A stretch of 64,000 nucleotides of DNA from Nephromyces sp. MM_2019 (GCA_015657535.1 JADHZB010000496.1:1-64000), one strand, 5' to 3'; positions 1 through 13,600 are shown, counted from the stretch's first letter. Notes: a model not told the origin generated them from the letters alone. Translations and numbers: made by a program.

Positions 1-74
<74 letters not shown>

Positions 75-286
75 ATACATACACACACACATACATACAC
101 ACACACATACATACACACACACATACATACACACACACATACATACACACACACATACACACACACATACATACAGACACACATACACATACATACACAC
201 ACACATACATACAGACACACATACATACAGACACACATACACACACACATACACACACACACACACACACATACATACACACATAG
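1..286. repeat. (CA)n microsatellite with CATACATA interruptions
   Basis: A nearly pure AC dinucleotide run fills the first 70 bases and then breaks into a mixture of short AC runs and ACAT/ACAG units up to the AG at 285-286. It lies wholly in an intron of the aldehyde dehydrogenase gene and ends exactly at that intron's acceptor. The window begins inside the repeat, so its full length is unknown. Confidence 0.95.
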
Positions 287-464
287 GTTAAGAAAATTTC
301 ATTCACTGGATCTGGTGGTGTTGGTAAAACACTCAAACAACAAGCCGCTGGAACTGTGAAACGTTTATCTCTTGAACTTGGAGGTAAATTTTACACATTT
401 TTAAATTCACACAGACACATTTGTATATACACACTTTCATATGTTTACATACATTTCCTATTGA

Positions 465-503
<39 letters not shown>

Positions 504-1139
504 TTCTTACATTACTATTTAAACAGGTAATGCACCATTCATAGTCTTTGATGACTGTGATTTAGACGCAGCAGGTTAGTACTAATAAGCCCCCTACACA
601 CACATAATACACATCTACTCCTACACACAGATATAAGCACCCACATACACACACTCTCACACCCAGACACATATAATTTCCCAGATACACACATATAGAT
701 ACCCATTCATCAACCCCTCACCCCCTTCTCACTTACACACACACACATAAATAATCTATATTTTACACACTACAGTTGATGGGCTCATTGCTTCAAAATT
801 TAGAAATAGTGGTCAAACGTGTGTGTGTGCAAATCGTGCATTTGTACACAAAAATATTTTCGACAAATTTTTAGATGCCTTATATGCCAAAGTTTCACAA
901 TTTAAGGTGTGTATACATAAATTATATCTATAATGTGTGTATTTATTATATAAGTGTGTGTTTGTTTCTGTATGTATATTTATGTACGTGTGTGTATATA
1001 ATCATTTACATATGGCTATGAATATACTGATGCACTTGTGTATATAATATATATATGTATTTTTCTACACTCTATTCTTTGTGTATGTTGTATATGTGTA
1101 TATATATTTGTATTACAATATCTATATATTTTTAAATAC

Positions 1140-1176
<37 letters not shown>

Positions 1177-1307
1177 ATTTAGACGGGGCCAGGTTATGAA
1201 ACAGAAAATACAATTGGCCCTCTTGTGAATGCCAAAGCTGTTGCTAAATGCAAAGAGTTAGTTGATCAAGCCAAATCAGTTGGTTAGTATTGAATGTAAT
1301 TTTACAC

Positions 1308-1351
<44 letters not shown>

Positions 1352-1679
1352 ACACACATACACACACACACACATAACACAATATAACACATAATAATCA
1401 AACAATATACAAACAACACACACACAACATACACATGGTAACACTCACCCAAAACAAACACGCAACATAAAGAACAAGATAATATACACATATAAAACAC
1501 ATGCACACACACACACACACATTTCACTCTCTCTTTTTGCACACATTCATTTAGGTGCAAAGGCTATCTTTGAAGGTGGTGATAGCTTTAAAACTCCTTT
1601 TGAAAAAGGATTCTTTTATCCCCCAACAATTTTAGACTGCAGGTATACATTCACACACATATATTTAACCACATGTGTG

Positions 1680-1713
<34 letters not shown>

Positions 1714-3074
1714 GATATATGCACACACACATCTATATATATATATAAAGATATCAACTTGATGCATATTACACAAATACAAATATTTAAAAGTATAAAT
1801 TTACACATTGTATACTTAAATGTGTGTAAAAATACTAAAGTATACAAATATTTGTGTGTGTGTGTGTATGTGTAAAATAGAGATGTAGATACAGATAAGA
1901 TTAGAATGTTTAAAGAAGAAATCTTTGGCCCTGTATTACCAATTTATCAATTTGAAACCGATAATGAAGTTCTTACTAAAGCAAATTCGGTATATATATA
2001 CACACACATTTATCTCTACATATACACACACATTTATCTCTATATATACACACATATTTATCTCTATATACACACACACATTTATCTCTATATATACACA
2101 CACACATTTATCTCTATATATACACACACACATTTATCTCTATATATACACACACACATTTATCTCTATATATATACATATTTATATATGTATATATACA
2201 TTTTTATATATCTGTTTAATAAATGTACCGATGAATAAATGTTCTCATTTACAGAAGGAACAATATATATATATATAGCCAATGTGTGTAATTATGTGTT
2301 AATGTGTAAATATTTTTATTATATAGGTTGTCGAAGGATTAGCTAGTTATGTATACACACAAAATCTTAATAAATCTGTTAAAATTTCTGAGGCTTTACA
2401 TTATGGAATGGTTGGATTAAATGCAGGACTTTTATCTCACCCAGAAACACCATTTGGAGGTGTGTATTGTGTGTGTGTGAATATTGTGTGTGTGTATATA
2501 TATTGTGTGTATGTATGTGCATATATTGTGTGTATGTATGTGTATATATTGTGTGTATGTATGTGTGAATATTGTGTGTGTGTATATATATTGTGTGTAT
2601 GTATGTGCATATATTGTGTGTATGTATGTGTATATATTGTGTGTATGTATGTGTATATATTGTGTGTATGTATGTGTATATATTGTGTGTGTGTATATAT
2701 ATTGTGTATGTGTATATATATTGTGTATGTGTATACATATTGTGTATGTGTATACATATTGTGTATGTGTATATATATTGTGTGTATGTATATATATTGT
2801 GTGTATGTGTATATATATTGTGTGTATGTGTATATATATTGTGTGTATGTGTATATATATTGTGTGTATGTGTATATATTGTGTATGTGTATATTTTGTG
2901 TGTATACATATTGTGTGTGTGTATATATAATAATAATATATACATATATATTACGTGTGTATGATAATGTGTATATTAGGTGTCAAGGAATCAGGTTATG
3001 GTAGGGAGGGAGCTCGTGTTGGAATGGAAGAATTTATGGAAACCAAATTAATTTGCATGGGAGGCCATAGTTAG
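1..3074 (+). CDS. Succinate-semialdehyde dehydrogenase-type aldehyde dehydrogenase, 5' partial
   Basis: NAD(P)-dependent oxidation of an aldehyde to an acid, most likely succinic semialdehyde to succinate. Eight exons are in the window: 287-383, 527-574, 776-906, 1183-1282, 1555-1642, 1881-1989, 2327-2459 and 2980-3074, together 801 bases or 266 codons plus TAG. The 5' exons lie upstream. Seen directly: the cofactor-binding segment [12 protein letters not shown], the glutamate motif LSLELGGNAPF, the catalytic cysteine segment [20 protein letters not shown], and the C-terminal [17 protein letters not shown]. The Cys-x-Cys active site and [10 protein letters not shown] ending are typical of SSADH (family knowledge), so this subclass is preferred over a general aldehyde dehydrogenase. 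Every intron is loaded with CA, TG or TA microsatellite, yet all exon joins keep frame, which argues for a working gene. The next gene is convergent. Confidence 0.88.
469..500. repeat. (TA)n microsatellite in intron
   Basis: An uninterrupted TA run of about 32 bases lies in the second visible intron of the aldehyde dehydrogenase gene, 26 bases before its acceptor. Similar TA runs sit at about 1147-1170 and 1682-1710 in later introns. Confidence 0.9.
1306..1526. repeat. (CA)n-rich intron
   Basis: A mixed CA/CATA repeat with a pure CA core at about 1317-1345 occupies most of the intron between the exons ending at 1282 and starting at 1555. Reading frames across it are only repeat translations. 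Confidence 0.9.
1990..2180. repeat. Minisatellite of TATA(CA)nTTTATCTC units
   Basis: About seven head-to-tail copies of a unit of roughly 22-27 bases, made of TATATA, then CACACA, then TTTATCTC. Copies differ mainly in the number of CA and TA steps. The array begins exactly at the 5' splice site at 1990 and fills the first half of the intron. Confidence 0.9.
2460..2935. repeat. Minisatellite of TATTGTGTGTATGTGTATA units
   Basis: About 20 or more tandem copies of a roughly 20-base TG/TA unit fill the last intron of the aldehyde dehydrogenase gene, starting at the donor. The array drifts from a GTATGTATG form at its 5' end to a GTATGTGTATATA form at its 3' end, as expected from local duplication. 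Confidence 0.9.
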
Positions 3075-3559
3075 ATATAATTTTTATGTACACACATTTT
3101 TGTGTCAATGATAAGAACTCGTACACATTTAAGTTTGATTATATTATATTACGAGTTTAATAAGTTTTTTATATTGCTGTAAAATACATAGTTATATTTT
3201 TTTTTACACACATGTATAAAGTATATATATTAACTAGAATATTTATTACACACTTTATATTTAAAATTAATATTGAAATTATTTTAACCGTTTGGCTTTA
3301 CACATTAACATCGAATAACTTTTTAAAATCTAATTAATAATCTGAAATATTATTTTTTGATTGAGTCATACACACAATATATATATATATATAATGTATT
3401 ACACATATACATGTGTAGATCAAATTAATTTCTAAAGATTAATAAAGAATTTGTGATAAACTCGCACAATGTTTAATGTGTGGGTGTTATTGATAAATTT
3501 AAAAATTGTTCAATAAAATGTAACCAAAAAATGAAAATTTAAACTAAAGTAAATGTTAC
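3075..3559. other. Intergenic, between convergent genes
   Basis: An AT-rich spacer between two gene 3' ends, with a short TA run near 3376-3392 and scattered TGTG motifs. I see no coding or structured RNA signal. Confidence 0.8.
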
Positions 3560-6500
3560 TTAAATCTTGATTTGAAGAGCTGATAAAAAAAAGTTATATA
3601 TATAAAAATGCGTGTAGATAGTGTGATATGTGTGTATATATATAGATAGTATGTTATGTTTGTGTATATTAATGTTGTATAGTGCAATCATTGTGTACAT
3701 GTTTTTTGGTGTATATCTAGGTTATATAGTTCTAAATCTATGTGCATATATATATATATATGTATGTGTAAAATACCTTCTAATTGTTTCTCAATTTCTT
3801 GTTTTTTGACAGAAAATGCAGAATTATTTTCTTCCATCAAGTTTTTTGTTTCGGTGATTTTCTCAGTTACGACTTGTATAGCTTGTTCTAAATTTTCTTC
3901 TTTTAAAGGTGGCGCTATCTAATTAAATATATAATTGTGTATTTATTGACATGTGTATGACTGTGTGATAAATATGATATAAGATAAAAGTTTAATATTG
4001 AAATTTTATGTTACTATAAACTTACTCCAAATTTGTTGAATGTATTTAATGTAAATATATCAAACTTAAAGTTTTTGGATTTAGCAGATTTTCCTTTGCT
4101 GATAGTATAAATCATATATATACATATATATTTATATATAATTATGTAGTTTATAATTGAATATGTATATATGTGTCTATTCGAATAATATCATTTCAAT
4201 TCCTCTTGTGTGTGTATATGTTATTCACCCGGGCTTATTTTCGGTCTGTGTAAAAAAAATAATTGAAATATTAATACTAAAAAGAGATAATCTTATATAT
4301 ATTTAAATGTACATATAGAAATATATATAAACTCATTTATATGAATAGAAATGCGAATGCATTCATACCCTAAACACATACACCCACATACCCACACACC
4401 CAAGCCTACCCAAAAACACGCACATAGAAATCAAAACACATACACACACAAATCCAAACACACACACACACGAATCCAAACACATACACACATACACATA
4501 CAAACACACACCTCTTTTCCTGGTTTATCAGCCTTTAATTTCTCAAGATATGTTTGTAATGCTTGGAGTGTTTGTAACATTGATAAATGTGGGGAGTTTT
4601 CCATATTTTCTAATTCTTGTTGTAATTGACGGGCCTTTTGTTCAACATCCTTTTGTGCACGCGCTTCTTTTTGCTGTGTGTTTATAAATATGTTTTGTAT
4701 TTGGGGATTTGTTGTGTGTGTTTTTTTAAAAGTATTTATGGGTGTGTGAAAATTAAGGGTATGGGAAAATATACATATATAGACAGGGATATAGATTATG
4801 TCTCGAGTGCTAGTAAATAAAAAAAATATATCGTTGTTTATTTTTGTGTAAGGTGTATATACAATGAGGTATTTATGTGTATAATGCTATAGTAAGATAT
4901 GTGTAATGTCAAGTTCTTTGATAATGAGCAAGAGAGGGGTTATAGTGTGTATAGTAATCAGGTGGAGTGTTTGAAGATGAATGTTACATAAAGTATTATA
5001 TATTGATGAAGATTTTATGTGTATCAAATTTTGTGAAAAATTAAGCTAATATGATTGTGTGTGAATGTTAACCTTCTCAGCTCTTTCCATATTAAGCCTT
5101 TGTTTTTCTTCGTTATATTTATCAATCTCTGACTTAAATTGAGCCCTTATTTCTTCTCTCTGTAAATACACACAAAAATTTCAAATAGAAATTATGTGTG
5201 TGAGTAGGTCTTTAGGAAATGACACTATTTACATGTATGTATTCATTTTTGTGAATATAAATGTGTGTGTGTGTGTGTGTGCTTGCATCTGTATGCGTTT
5301 ACCTCAGATGAGATTTGTTTTCTTCTCTCTTGGTGAGCTTTAATCTGTGCTTTAAGTTCGCTAATTACTTCTGGATTCCAATTGGTATCTCTATGAGCAT
5401 TTTTGTTTTGCTCATTTAATTTATTTTTTCTTGCTTTCAAATATTCCACTTGTTTTTCAACTTCTTCAATTTGTGATGCCCTTGCTGTTGTTAGATATAT
5501 ATGTATATATGTGTGTGTATAGAGCATACGTATATTGTGTATAGAGTTTATGTAGATTATGTGTATACAAAGTAATGTATGGAATACAAAATCGTGTGTG
5601 GAATATAAAAATATTTGCGTAAAATAAAAAGTTGACAAAATATAAAGTGTGGAAGAAAAATGGAGAAATTAAAGAATAGATTGATTATCATAGAATGTTG
5701 ATAAAGGGATCAAAATTTGATTGATCACAAATATTCTATCCAATATTCTCACTTGAGAATATATTTATGTGTAATATTATTCATAGCTTACCATTGTTAG
5801 CTTCAGTTGTATCATTTGTATCAGGGGTGCTCATGTTTTCAGATTTAACAGTAGGTTGTATTTTCTTAGTAAGTTGAGCTGTTTTGGCCTCTTGTTGACG
5901 GAGAAATCTGAGCTCAGAATTCAAACTTTCAATCTTTGACATCATTTCTTTTTCTTCTTTGAGTGTAAGTGTTGAAGTGATCATTTGTTTCTCCAAACGG
6001 TCAACTTCATTTTTCAAATCATTCACTGAGGCAAATGATGAATGGTTATTCATATTGGGCTTTTTTACAGCTGGTTTTTCTGGTGATGCTTTTGATTGGT
6101 TGGCATTAAAATTATTTGACTTTCTGGGGTTACTTTCAATCATATTTGCTCTTATTTTCATCAAATTAGAAATATTTGCAGAAATTTTGTCTATCTCATC
6201 GCGAACCTTGAAAAATTCATTGTTCTCATTTTTTCTTACCTTAAACATTTGGTCAAGAGTTTCATTATCCGTTTTCTATACATTAAAAATGGTTTATATT
6301 AATGTATAGATGTTAAGATGAGGTTGTGGGGATGTGTTTGAATATGTGTGATTATAGGTGTATGCACATTGAGCTATAAATAAGTCCTCCACAACAATTA
6401 TCACTACATAAAATTATTCCAAAAATATTCTGCACACCTACACACAAATACTACAACAATATCGTGGGAGGTTAACACAAAAAAGATGCACATAATATTG

Positions 6501-6808
6501 AAAAAATAAATCAAACGCATGCAATATATAGAGGCATAAGAGTTTATATATGTACTAATCCTCCATATATACATTATAAGTTTCAGATATTAATGTTTTC
6601 CCCCAAATCATATTGTAGATCATAGGAAACCACCCGCTGTTTATTTGCTTTGTATACATATTCTTACAATTTTTTCATTTAGGGAATCAAATTCAGCATT
6701 GAGTTTATTTAACTGAGCCTTATGCTTTTCGTTGTCTGGCCGTGAGATATGATAATCTCGTTTTCTTTCAGCCTTGTTTCCACCTTTATTATTATTGCTA
6801 GATTCCAT
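3560..6808 (-). CDS. BFR1: BFR1-like coiled-coil protein (mRNA- and ER-associated)
   Basis: A 435-residue, highly charged coiled-coil protein in nine exons (from the start: 6808-6668, 6275-5792, 5484-5303, 5159-5073, 4673-4512, 4245-4229, 4098-4026, 3918-3777, 3579-3560); the lengths sum to 1308 bases, exactly in frame. The N-terminus reads RPDNEKHKAQLNKLNAEFD, the signature of the BFR1/nuclear-segregation family, whose yeast member (about 470 residues) binds mRNP and polysomes at the ER (family knowledge). Long E/K/Q-rich heptads follow: a linker with KASPEKPAVKKPN, then helices such as QIEEVEKQVEYLKARKNK and QKDVEQKARQLQQELENME. The ATG at 6806-6808 opens the only frame that joins the later exons. 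The sixth exon is a 17-base microexon and the last coding exon is only 20 bases. Introns carry TG/TA repeats. A generic coiled-coil protein is the alternative. Confidence 0.72.
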
Positions 6809-9340
6809 TATTTCAAATGATGGGATAGGTGCAGGAGGGTATCAAAAATTAAAGGTTCTCTCGTGGTAAATCACTGTGGGCAAATAGCGTTTGTATGTTT
6901 TTAAAATTTAAAAGTTCCCATGCTTCATTTGAGATTGACTTTTCATTTGGATAGATGTATTGGCTAATTTGGATGTCTTAAGATTTGTTTTTCAGCTGTC
7001 TCCTATTCGATTTTATAAGCTAAAAAATAAAGAGCTAATGTATATATATCTTAGTGCGAGGTATAGTGTGCTAGTTGTGAATTGTGTTAAAATGTGTTTT
7101 AAAAATGAGCTATATCAACAATGATTAAAGTAAAAAACTACAAGAGTGTATGTGTATTTAGGGGAGATGAACAGGCATATCAAGTCTAAGACAAGTGAAT
7201 GGAAAGTCTAGATGTGAGTATGGGTAAAGAGAGAGCAAGTCAAGAGTACTTTGGAACGATGTTGTGTATTGATTGATTGAATGTGTGTATGCGTAGGTAT
7301 AGGCCTTTTGTGTGAGGGAATAGATGCGTCTAGCGGGTATACTTTAAATCTAAATATATATATATATAAATATGTATATAATTAGTAAATATAAACACCT
7401 TTCTTCTCAGAGCAGTGTAGAAGACCTTTTTCAGTGGTAGAGAAATTTTTAATTGTTATATATAATTTATATAAATATTTGTGATTCAGTGTTTTAATGG
7501 TTCAAATGTGTGACCTTCTTCTATTGTTATTTCAAAGAAAAATTTAAAAATAAAAATTAATAGTGCCTGAAGTTGTATAGACAAAAGAGAAGAGAATTTG
7601 GAATATTTGAGTTAAACTTTTTTTCGTTGTATAAAGAATAAAAAGAGTACTATGTTTTTATGCTTGTGTGTGTAACTTATGTGTGTGTGTATTAGTATGT
7701 ACTTGTGCTTTGTGTGTGTACGAGTGTGTGTGTTTGCTTTGTGTTTTGGGTGTAAATTGTGTGTGTGTCAATTGTGTATCAATGTGAATTATGTATAATG
7801 TGTATTTTGCGTGCTCGTGTGTTATCTCGACAAATTTTTTTAATTTTAACAGTTTGTGTAGTGAGTTATGTCTGGATAGGGGCTTATTACTAGTGTGTAG
7901 GGTATAAGTGTGTATGTATGTATTATTTAGTGTGAGTAGATCATTCTATTTTTAAAATGTGTACTCAAATTCCAGTTCAACCACATCACAAAGAAATTCA
8001 AAGTAGTGCATTAGAGCTATTCAACATTCAAACTTGCTTTAATGATTGATGTTAATGCGAGTTGCTTTAATGATTGAAATATAGTGTATGTTTGTTCCAA
8101 TTAAGTTTATTTGAATCTTTGTTGCTGAACTTTTGTAATATTCTTAATTTAATTAAAATTGCATTTAAATATTCAAATATATATTTAATTTACATTGGTT
8201 AAGTTATGCATATGCTAGTGTGTAAATTTTGAACAAAGTTTAAGCTGTTTGCATGTGTAAAGTGAGATAAAAATCATAAGATTAACTTTATTAAGAAGAG
8301 TTTATTGAACAAAAAGTATATATGATAGTAAGGCTTTGTATGATTTTTAAGTTGAAAAATGCTTCAATTGTTAAAGAGGTAATAAATATTCCCCCTCAAG
8401 TGTTAAGGCAACAATAAATAGTTACGAATACTGCAAGTGATTAATACCTTTGAAAAGCTATATTTTATTCTAGAAATAAAAAAACTTAAAAAATTTCCTT
8501 CCTTGTACGATCTCTAAATTATAATACTTAATTATGACTATAGATAATTACAAAACCTATAAAATAAGTTTGTCTTTATGTTTCCATTTAACATCTGTAT
8601 ACTACATTTTTAATATACGTATTACTTATCCATTAAAAATAGATTCAAAAACATCTAGTCAGGTATCATCATTTTTTAACAAAACTTTTAATTTTTACTA
8701 TTTGTTTAGCAATTAGATTTTAAGCAAACTAGACGTTGTAATTTTCATCCTATTGTAAAACTCGAACTGCAGTGGGGAGTTTGCAACTTATTTTACTTAC
8801 ATAGGTTTATAACAGGAGTGTAAATTTTGATTATGTGTAAAAAAAAAGTGAAAGTGTTTATGCAAGATGACTATTGCATCAAAATCACTTTCCCTTAGAT
8901 TAGAGTTTCTAAGACTCCATAACTTGCAATTTATTTTAATTTCATAAAGAATATATCATATTTAAAATTTATACTATCAGAGTTCTTTAATCTCTTGTAT
9001 TGAATTTTACACATAATAGCGCGTTTTTGCCTCTATTCTGATCAAATATGTCTAAACTCAATTCAGGAGATAATAAAAAGTGCAAACGTTATGAAAATTG
9101 TATAAAAAATATTTAAATAGCTTCCAATAAACGAGATTTCAAGATTTTATAAAAAACTAAAATTAAATTAACGAACTATTTTAAAAAATTATGTTTATCA
9201 TCATACATTCAAGAGAAACAATTAAAATAGTCCTTAGAAAACATAATTAAAGGTATATGATATTAAAGATAAATGGTTTTAAATCTTTTAAAATAATATT
9301 ATAAAAGCATTCAGCTTAACGACAAAATGTTACCGCTTGT
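6809..9340. other. Intergenic region; repeat-rich to about 8 kb, then plain AT-rich
   Basis: The first 1.1 kb contains scattered TGTGTGTA tracts (for example 7665-7830). After about 8 kb such tracts disappear and do not return in the window. A 60-codon open frame at 8534-8716 on the + strand has no recognisable motif and AT-rich codon use like the surrounding non-coding DNA, so I do not call it a gene. Confidence 0.7.
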
Positions 9341-10650
9341 TTAATTGTTAATAAAAGGATTTCCTGCAATCTTCACTGTAACCATCTCTGGACAACAGCC
9401 AGCTGTAGTTCTGTAGATTAGAATTATCAAATAATATTGTTTTGAAAAGCAAGTAGTACGGATTAACTTACTTGAATGGAAGTAGTGCAATTTCAGCAAT
9501 ATCATCAGGCTGAATTACTTTATCCATATGCACAGCTGAAATCAATTAAATTTTATATTAAATAATTAATATGAATAATGTCATAAAGTCTTCCAAGGTA
9601 CTTACGAGATGAAGAAACCATATCAGTTGCCACAAATCCTGGGTTGATGAGCATTACCTGCAAGAAAATTTAAAAAGCAACTAGATGATCTTATATCTAT
9701 TGGACATTAGCTGAGTGTACCTTAATGTTGAAAGGCTTCAAGTTAAGTTGGCAATGATGGCTAAATCCTCGAATTGCCCATTTGGAAGTTGAGTACATTC
9801 CTACAGTAGTCATTCCTTCAGTTGCAGCGATACTTCCAATATTGATAATGGCACCAGACTTCTTTTCCATCATTGAAGGTGCAACACTAATCAAAATATA
9901 GATTAAAACTTAGATCAAGTGAAAAAGGAATTGTGATTAAGATGATAAGGCAGATGTGCATGATTTAGTAATCATTGAAATTATGTAAATTGCTATTGGC
10001 CTACTAATTAGTTATATGTAGAGGTGCCATCACATTTATGTTCATCATTTTAGCCCAATCATCAATATTATTTGGTGATGAAACACCATCTGGATTTAGG
10101 TATCCCGCATTGTTTACCAAAACGTCAATTCCATTGGTGTTGTTAGGGACTATGTTGGTGTCACTCAGAGTGTTTGTGAATGTTTTTATATCATCCAATG
10201 TGCTCATATCACAGGTGAAATAAGAGCAGGTCTGATAAAAATTAGGATAATGATTGTTTCCATAATTACAAGAGATCGTGAACTAAATTTTGATAGCTAC
10301 TATAACAAATCAACAAATATCGTTTTAGTGTGTAAGTTTGCAAAGTTAAAAATCAGTATCTTTAGTTTAATGTAAATAGAAATGAATAATTATATCTCAC
10401 GTTCCCATATCTAATACATTCATTATAAACTTCATTAAGTTTTTTTTCATCTCGACCAGTAAGGATCATATTGGCACCTTCTTTAGCATATGCGATTGCA
10501 ATGGCTACATATATTAAATATAAATTACAAATTCATATTTCAAGAAATTGAGAAATTCATTAAGCTTACAAAAATCTATTTACCTCTTCCAATACCCCTT
10601 GAAGCGCCTGTAATTAAACATGTTTTTCCAGCTAAAATTCCAGATGGCAT
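9341..10650 (-). CDS. Classical short-chain dehydrogenase/reductase (NADP-dependent)
   Basis: A 249-residue SDR oxidoreductase in seven exons (10650-10584, 10504-10401, 10231-10005, 9886-9721, 9657-9606, 9535-9472, 9410-9341; 750 bases in frame). All family landmarks are visible: the nucleotide-binding motif TGASRGIG at residues 14-21, an Arg after the second strand (TGRDEKK) suggesting NADP preference, DVLVNNAG, the catalytic Ser151 in INIGSIA, and Tyr164-x3-Lys168 in MYSTSKWA, then NPGFVATDM. Length is typical for a classical SDR. The sequence resembles the 3-hydroxyacid/serine dehydrogenase and 3-oxoacyl reductase-like members; the substrate cannot be read from sequence. There is no organellar targeting extension. 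The third intron uses the weaker donor GTAGGC. Confidence 0.93.
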
Positions 10651-13600
10651 TATAGAAATGATATCTTTTTAACTTTTTATAAAATGGTATGTATTAAAAC
10701 ACAAATTGTTCGAGTGAATTTAATGCAAATTTAAATATAAATTTTTATGAAGAATATATAATGTGATTTGATTAGTGAAAAGTATGTTAGATTGATCCTT
10801 CTCTATGGTTTTATTTATTTATATTTTTCGAGGTTTTAAGTTAAATCTTAGGTCATATCTTTATTCCTTGTTTCATTAACTGATCATACATTCTCAGAAG
10901 AAAAGTTATGTTCTCTATGTGTAGCTAGCTATAAATAAAGGTTGACCATCTAACAATCTTCTAACAGAATTATGAAATATAAATACTACTTGATAACAAA
11001 AGTTTCAATTTTGTTGCGATTCATTTTGCTAGCTCGATGATTTTTCCACTTTTTAAAAGATCTCCTTCAGATTACCGTATTTATGATTTAATTATAATTT
11101 TTTTACTGGAATTTTCTTGATTTAAGCGAATTTTTACAACACATAAGTTTAAGTTTGTGCTTTTTGAATTGTATTCAAGGTGGCTGAAAATTTTTATTCA
11201 CATTTAATGATTTACAACTTTTATATAATTTTAGAACAAAATTAAGGCCGTTTCCTCTTATCAGGGTTTTCCTATGGGAATGATTATTTTATCCAACTAA
11301 AAGCATTATAAAGTAGTATATATGCTGAATCAATTTTTCTCACCCTGTATTTCATAAAACTTTTTTATCGACGAAGAGATTGAACTCTTTGCTGTTTGTT
11401 GTTAAGCAACTATGACATTTAAAAGATTTTAACTTAATCTTAATCAAATTCATTAAGGTTTAAATATTCACAATTGAAAAGATTATAAAGCTTAATTCTT
11501 TGCCTATATCGTTTGACTCCTCAATTTTAATTCAAAAGTTAAAATAATTACTTTTAATGGATGAAGATTGGCTTAGCCCTCATGAATAGCATTCAGATTG
11601 TTTGATATAATTCAGTCAATTTTATTCATAAATATATTGCTATTTTGTTTTAATTGATTTTAAACTAAATTAATAACAATAATATTTCATTATTCACAGT
11701 ATACTATTTAATTTAGTATGAGATTAATTTAAATGATTGTATAACCTTGAACCAACTTTTAGAGATATATATAATTAAGTAGACTACCTGGAACCTTAAG
11801 ACTTAAAAACTTGTGTATATATAATAGTAACTAATTTCTACAAGATAACTTATTGATTATCATTAGTTAAAGACATACCTTATACTTAGTGTTGTATCAT
11901 TTGTGGACAATAGATTAAGCCTTTTTTAATATAGCAGTTAATTTATCGTATATGTGCTAAATGATTAATTTGGATCCTGCTACCTAATTTTGGCCTAGCT
12001 TTAATCAATTTGTTTAATAATTTAAATCAGACCCCTTCCTATGTTTGCTACTTAAAAATTAAATGCTCCAGTATGGTAAATTGGCGCATGCATGTAATCA
12101 TGGAAGTTAATTGATACGTAAAATTAATAACCTATAAATTATAAGATTGAAGGTCAAAAGTGTTATTAAAACTTGAGACTAGGATTAACTTACTGCTATT
12201 GAAATTTCTATATCTGGAATATAAAGAGTTTTTTGTGTTATTACTGATTCAATATAAACAGGAATGAATCATGAAAAGTTATAAAAATATTAAAGTTTAT
12301 TAAGACTTGGTCTAGAAATGGGACCAGCACTATTGAGAAGTCCTTGGTTGAATTTAAAAAATATTTATTCAGGCTATGCTATTAATAATTGTTTTAAGTA
12401 TACAACGGTTTAGCAAGCTTAAGTTGCTTTTTAGGTTTATTATTATTATTTGGTACAAATGTACTATGGCTCAAAAATCCATGAAAATAATACTAAGGAT
12501 ATGTTTTTATATGGGTGTAATTTCTTCATGGGGAAGGAATTTGGAATTATATAGATGTAAGGTGAATTTGTTTCTAAATCACTAGGCACTATAGCTCCAC
12601 ATTCCAATGGGGAGGTAGGTAGCGAAATGCAATGTAGATTTTGTAGCTCTAAAATGGTCAATGGTTGAGATTTACGAAGGATAAGTTCTCTATAAGTTAA
12701 AAGATAAGGTATCAGAATTTTGCGATTTGATAATGTATGAGGTGAGATACTTTAACTGTTAGGAAGTAGTTGGGACTCTTCATCTGTTTCTATCTTGAGT
12801 ATATTTAGATAGGGGATCGATTAATTAGTATATTCGAATTTATCGAAGCTAATTACTAATTTGGAACAAAGTAAGTTGCGATTAGGATTGTATGTATGTC
12901 CCATAATCAAATGTGAATTGAAAAAAGTTGGGAATAATACTAGTAACCGATAATAAGTATGTTCTTAAAATCTAAATGCCGATATATTTTCGAGATAGGG
13001 TTATTAATATAGGCAACAAGTAGCATAGAGAATTTTAGGACACCTGTCCTATGCTATATTAAGAGGATAATATATAGTGTCTATTCTAGGAAAGTCATCG
13101 AGTAGGTTAGCTAATAAGGGGGATATAATCGAAAATTCTTTCAAGATTTTTCTGTAAAATATACCTAATTACATTGGTTAAGGTAAACAGTGAGGGAATA
13201 TAAAGTGTGGTTTAGTGCTTGCGATTGTGAGCCTAAAGTCACCTATAACGTGAAAAGAAAAATATGTCTCCCATTCATATCATGGACGAAGGATAGTTAA
13301 TTAAAAGATGGGAGATAAGTTGAAAAGTAATGTCTGAAAGGTGTTGTGATTCCAGTGAATTCTGAATTATAATTTCTCAAGGGGGAGTTATAGGAATGTC
13401 CGTATTGTTTCCCCCTGGGATCCTTTAGTGATGGGCCTTTAAAAAGTAAAATACGAGACAAGAGAAAGACGGGTTCTTAAATTAAGATGGTTGTTCAAAC
13501 TCATTCTGTGAGGTATAAGGAGGTGCCTTCAGGGCTATTACTGTCATTTCCCTCTTTTAATTTGATGATTCACACTGTTTTGCTGTGGGATTAGCCAGGG

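Noticed and set aside
1016..2945. Many open frames of 60-198 codons with CVCVCV, IYIYIY or HTHTHI repeats
   Set aside because: They are translations of intronic CA, TG and TA microsatellites, lie between well-joined aldehyde dehydrogenase exons, and have no non-repeat content.
4351..4629. 92-codon + strand frame rich in His, Thr and Pro
   Set aside because: It is a CA-repeat intron read together with the antisense of a BFR1-like exon.
5959..6309. 116-codon + strand frame
   Set aside because: It is the antisense shadow of the large second exon of the BFR1-like gene, which has the coherent coiled-coil product.
8534..8716. 60-codon + strand frame
   Set aside because: Random-looking Phe/Ser/Tyr/Asn-rich product in AT-rich spacer; no neighbours to splice to.
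12376..12661. Overlapping opposite-strand frames of 65-69 codons
   Set aside because: No motif or splice partner; neither codon use nor position supports a gene.
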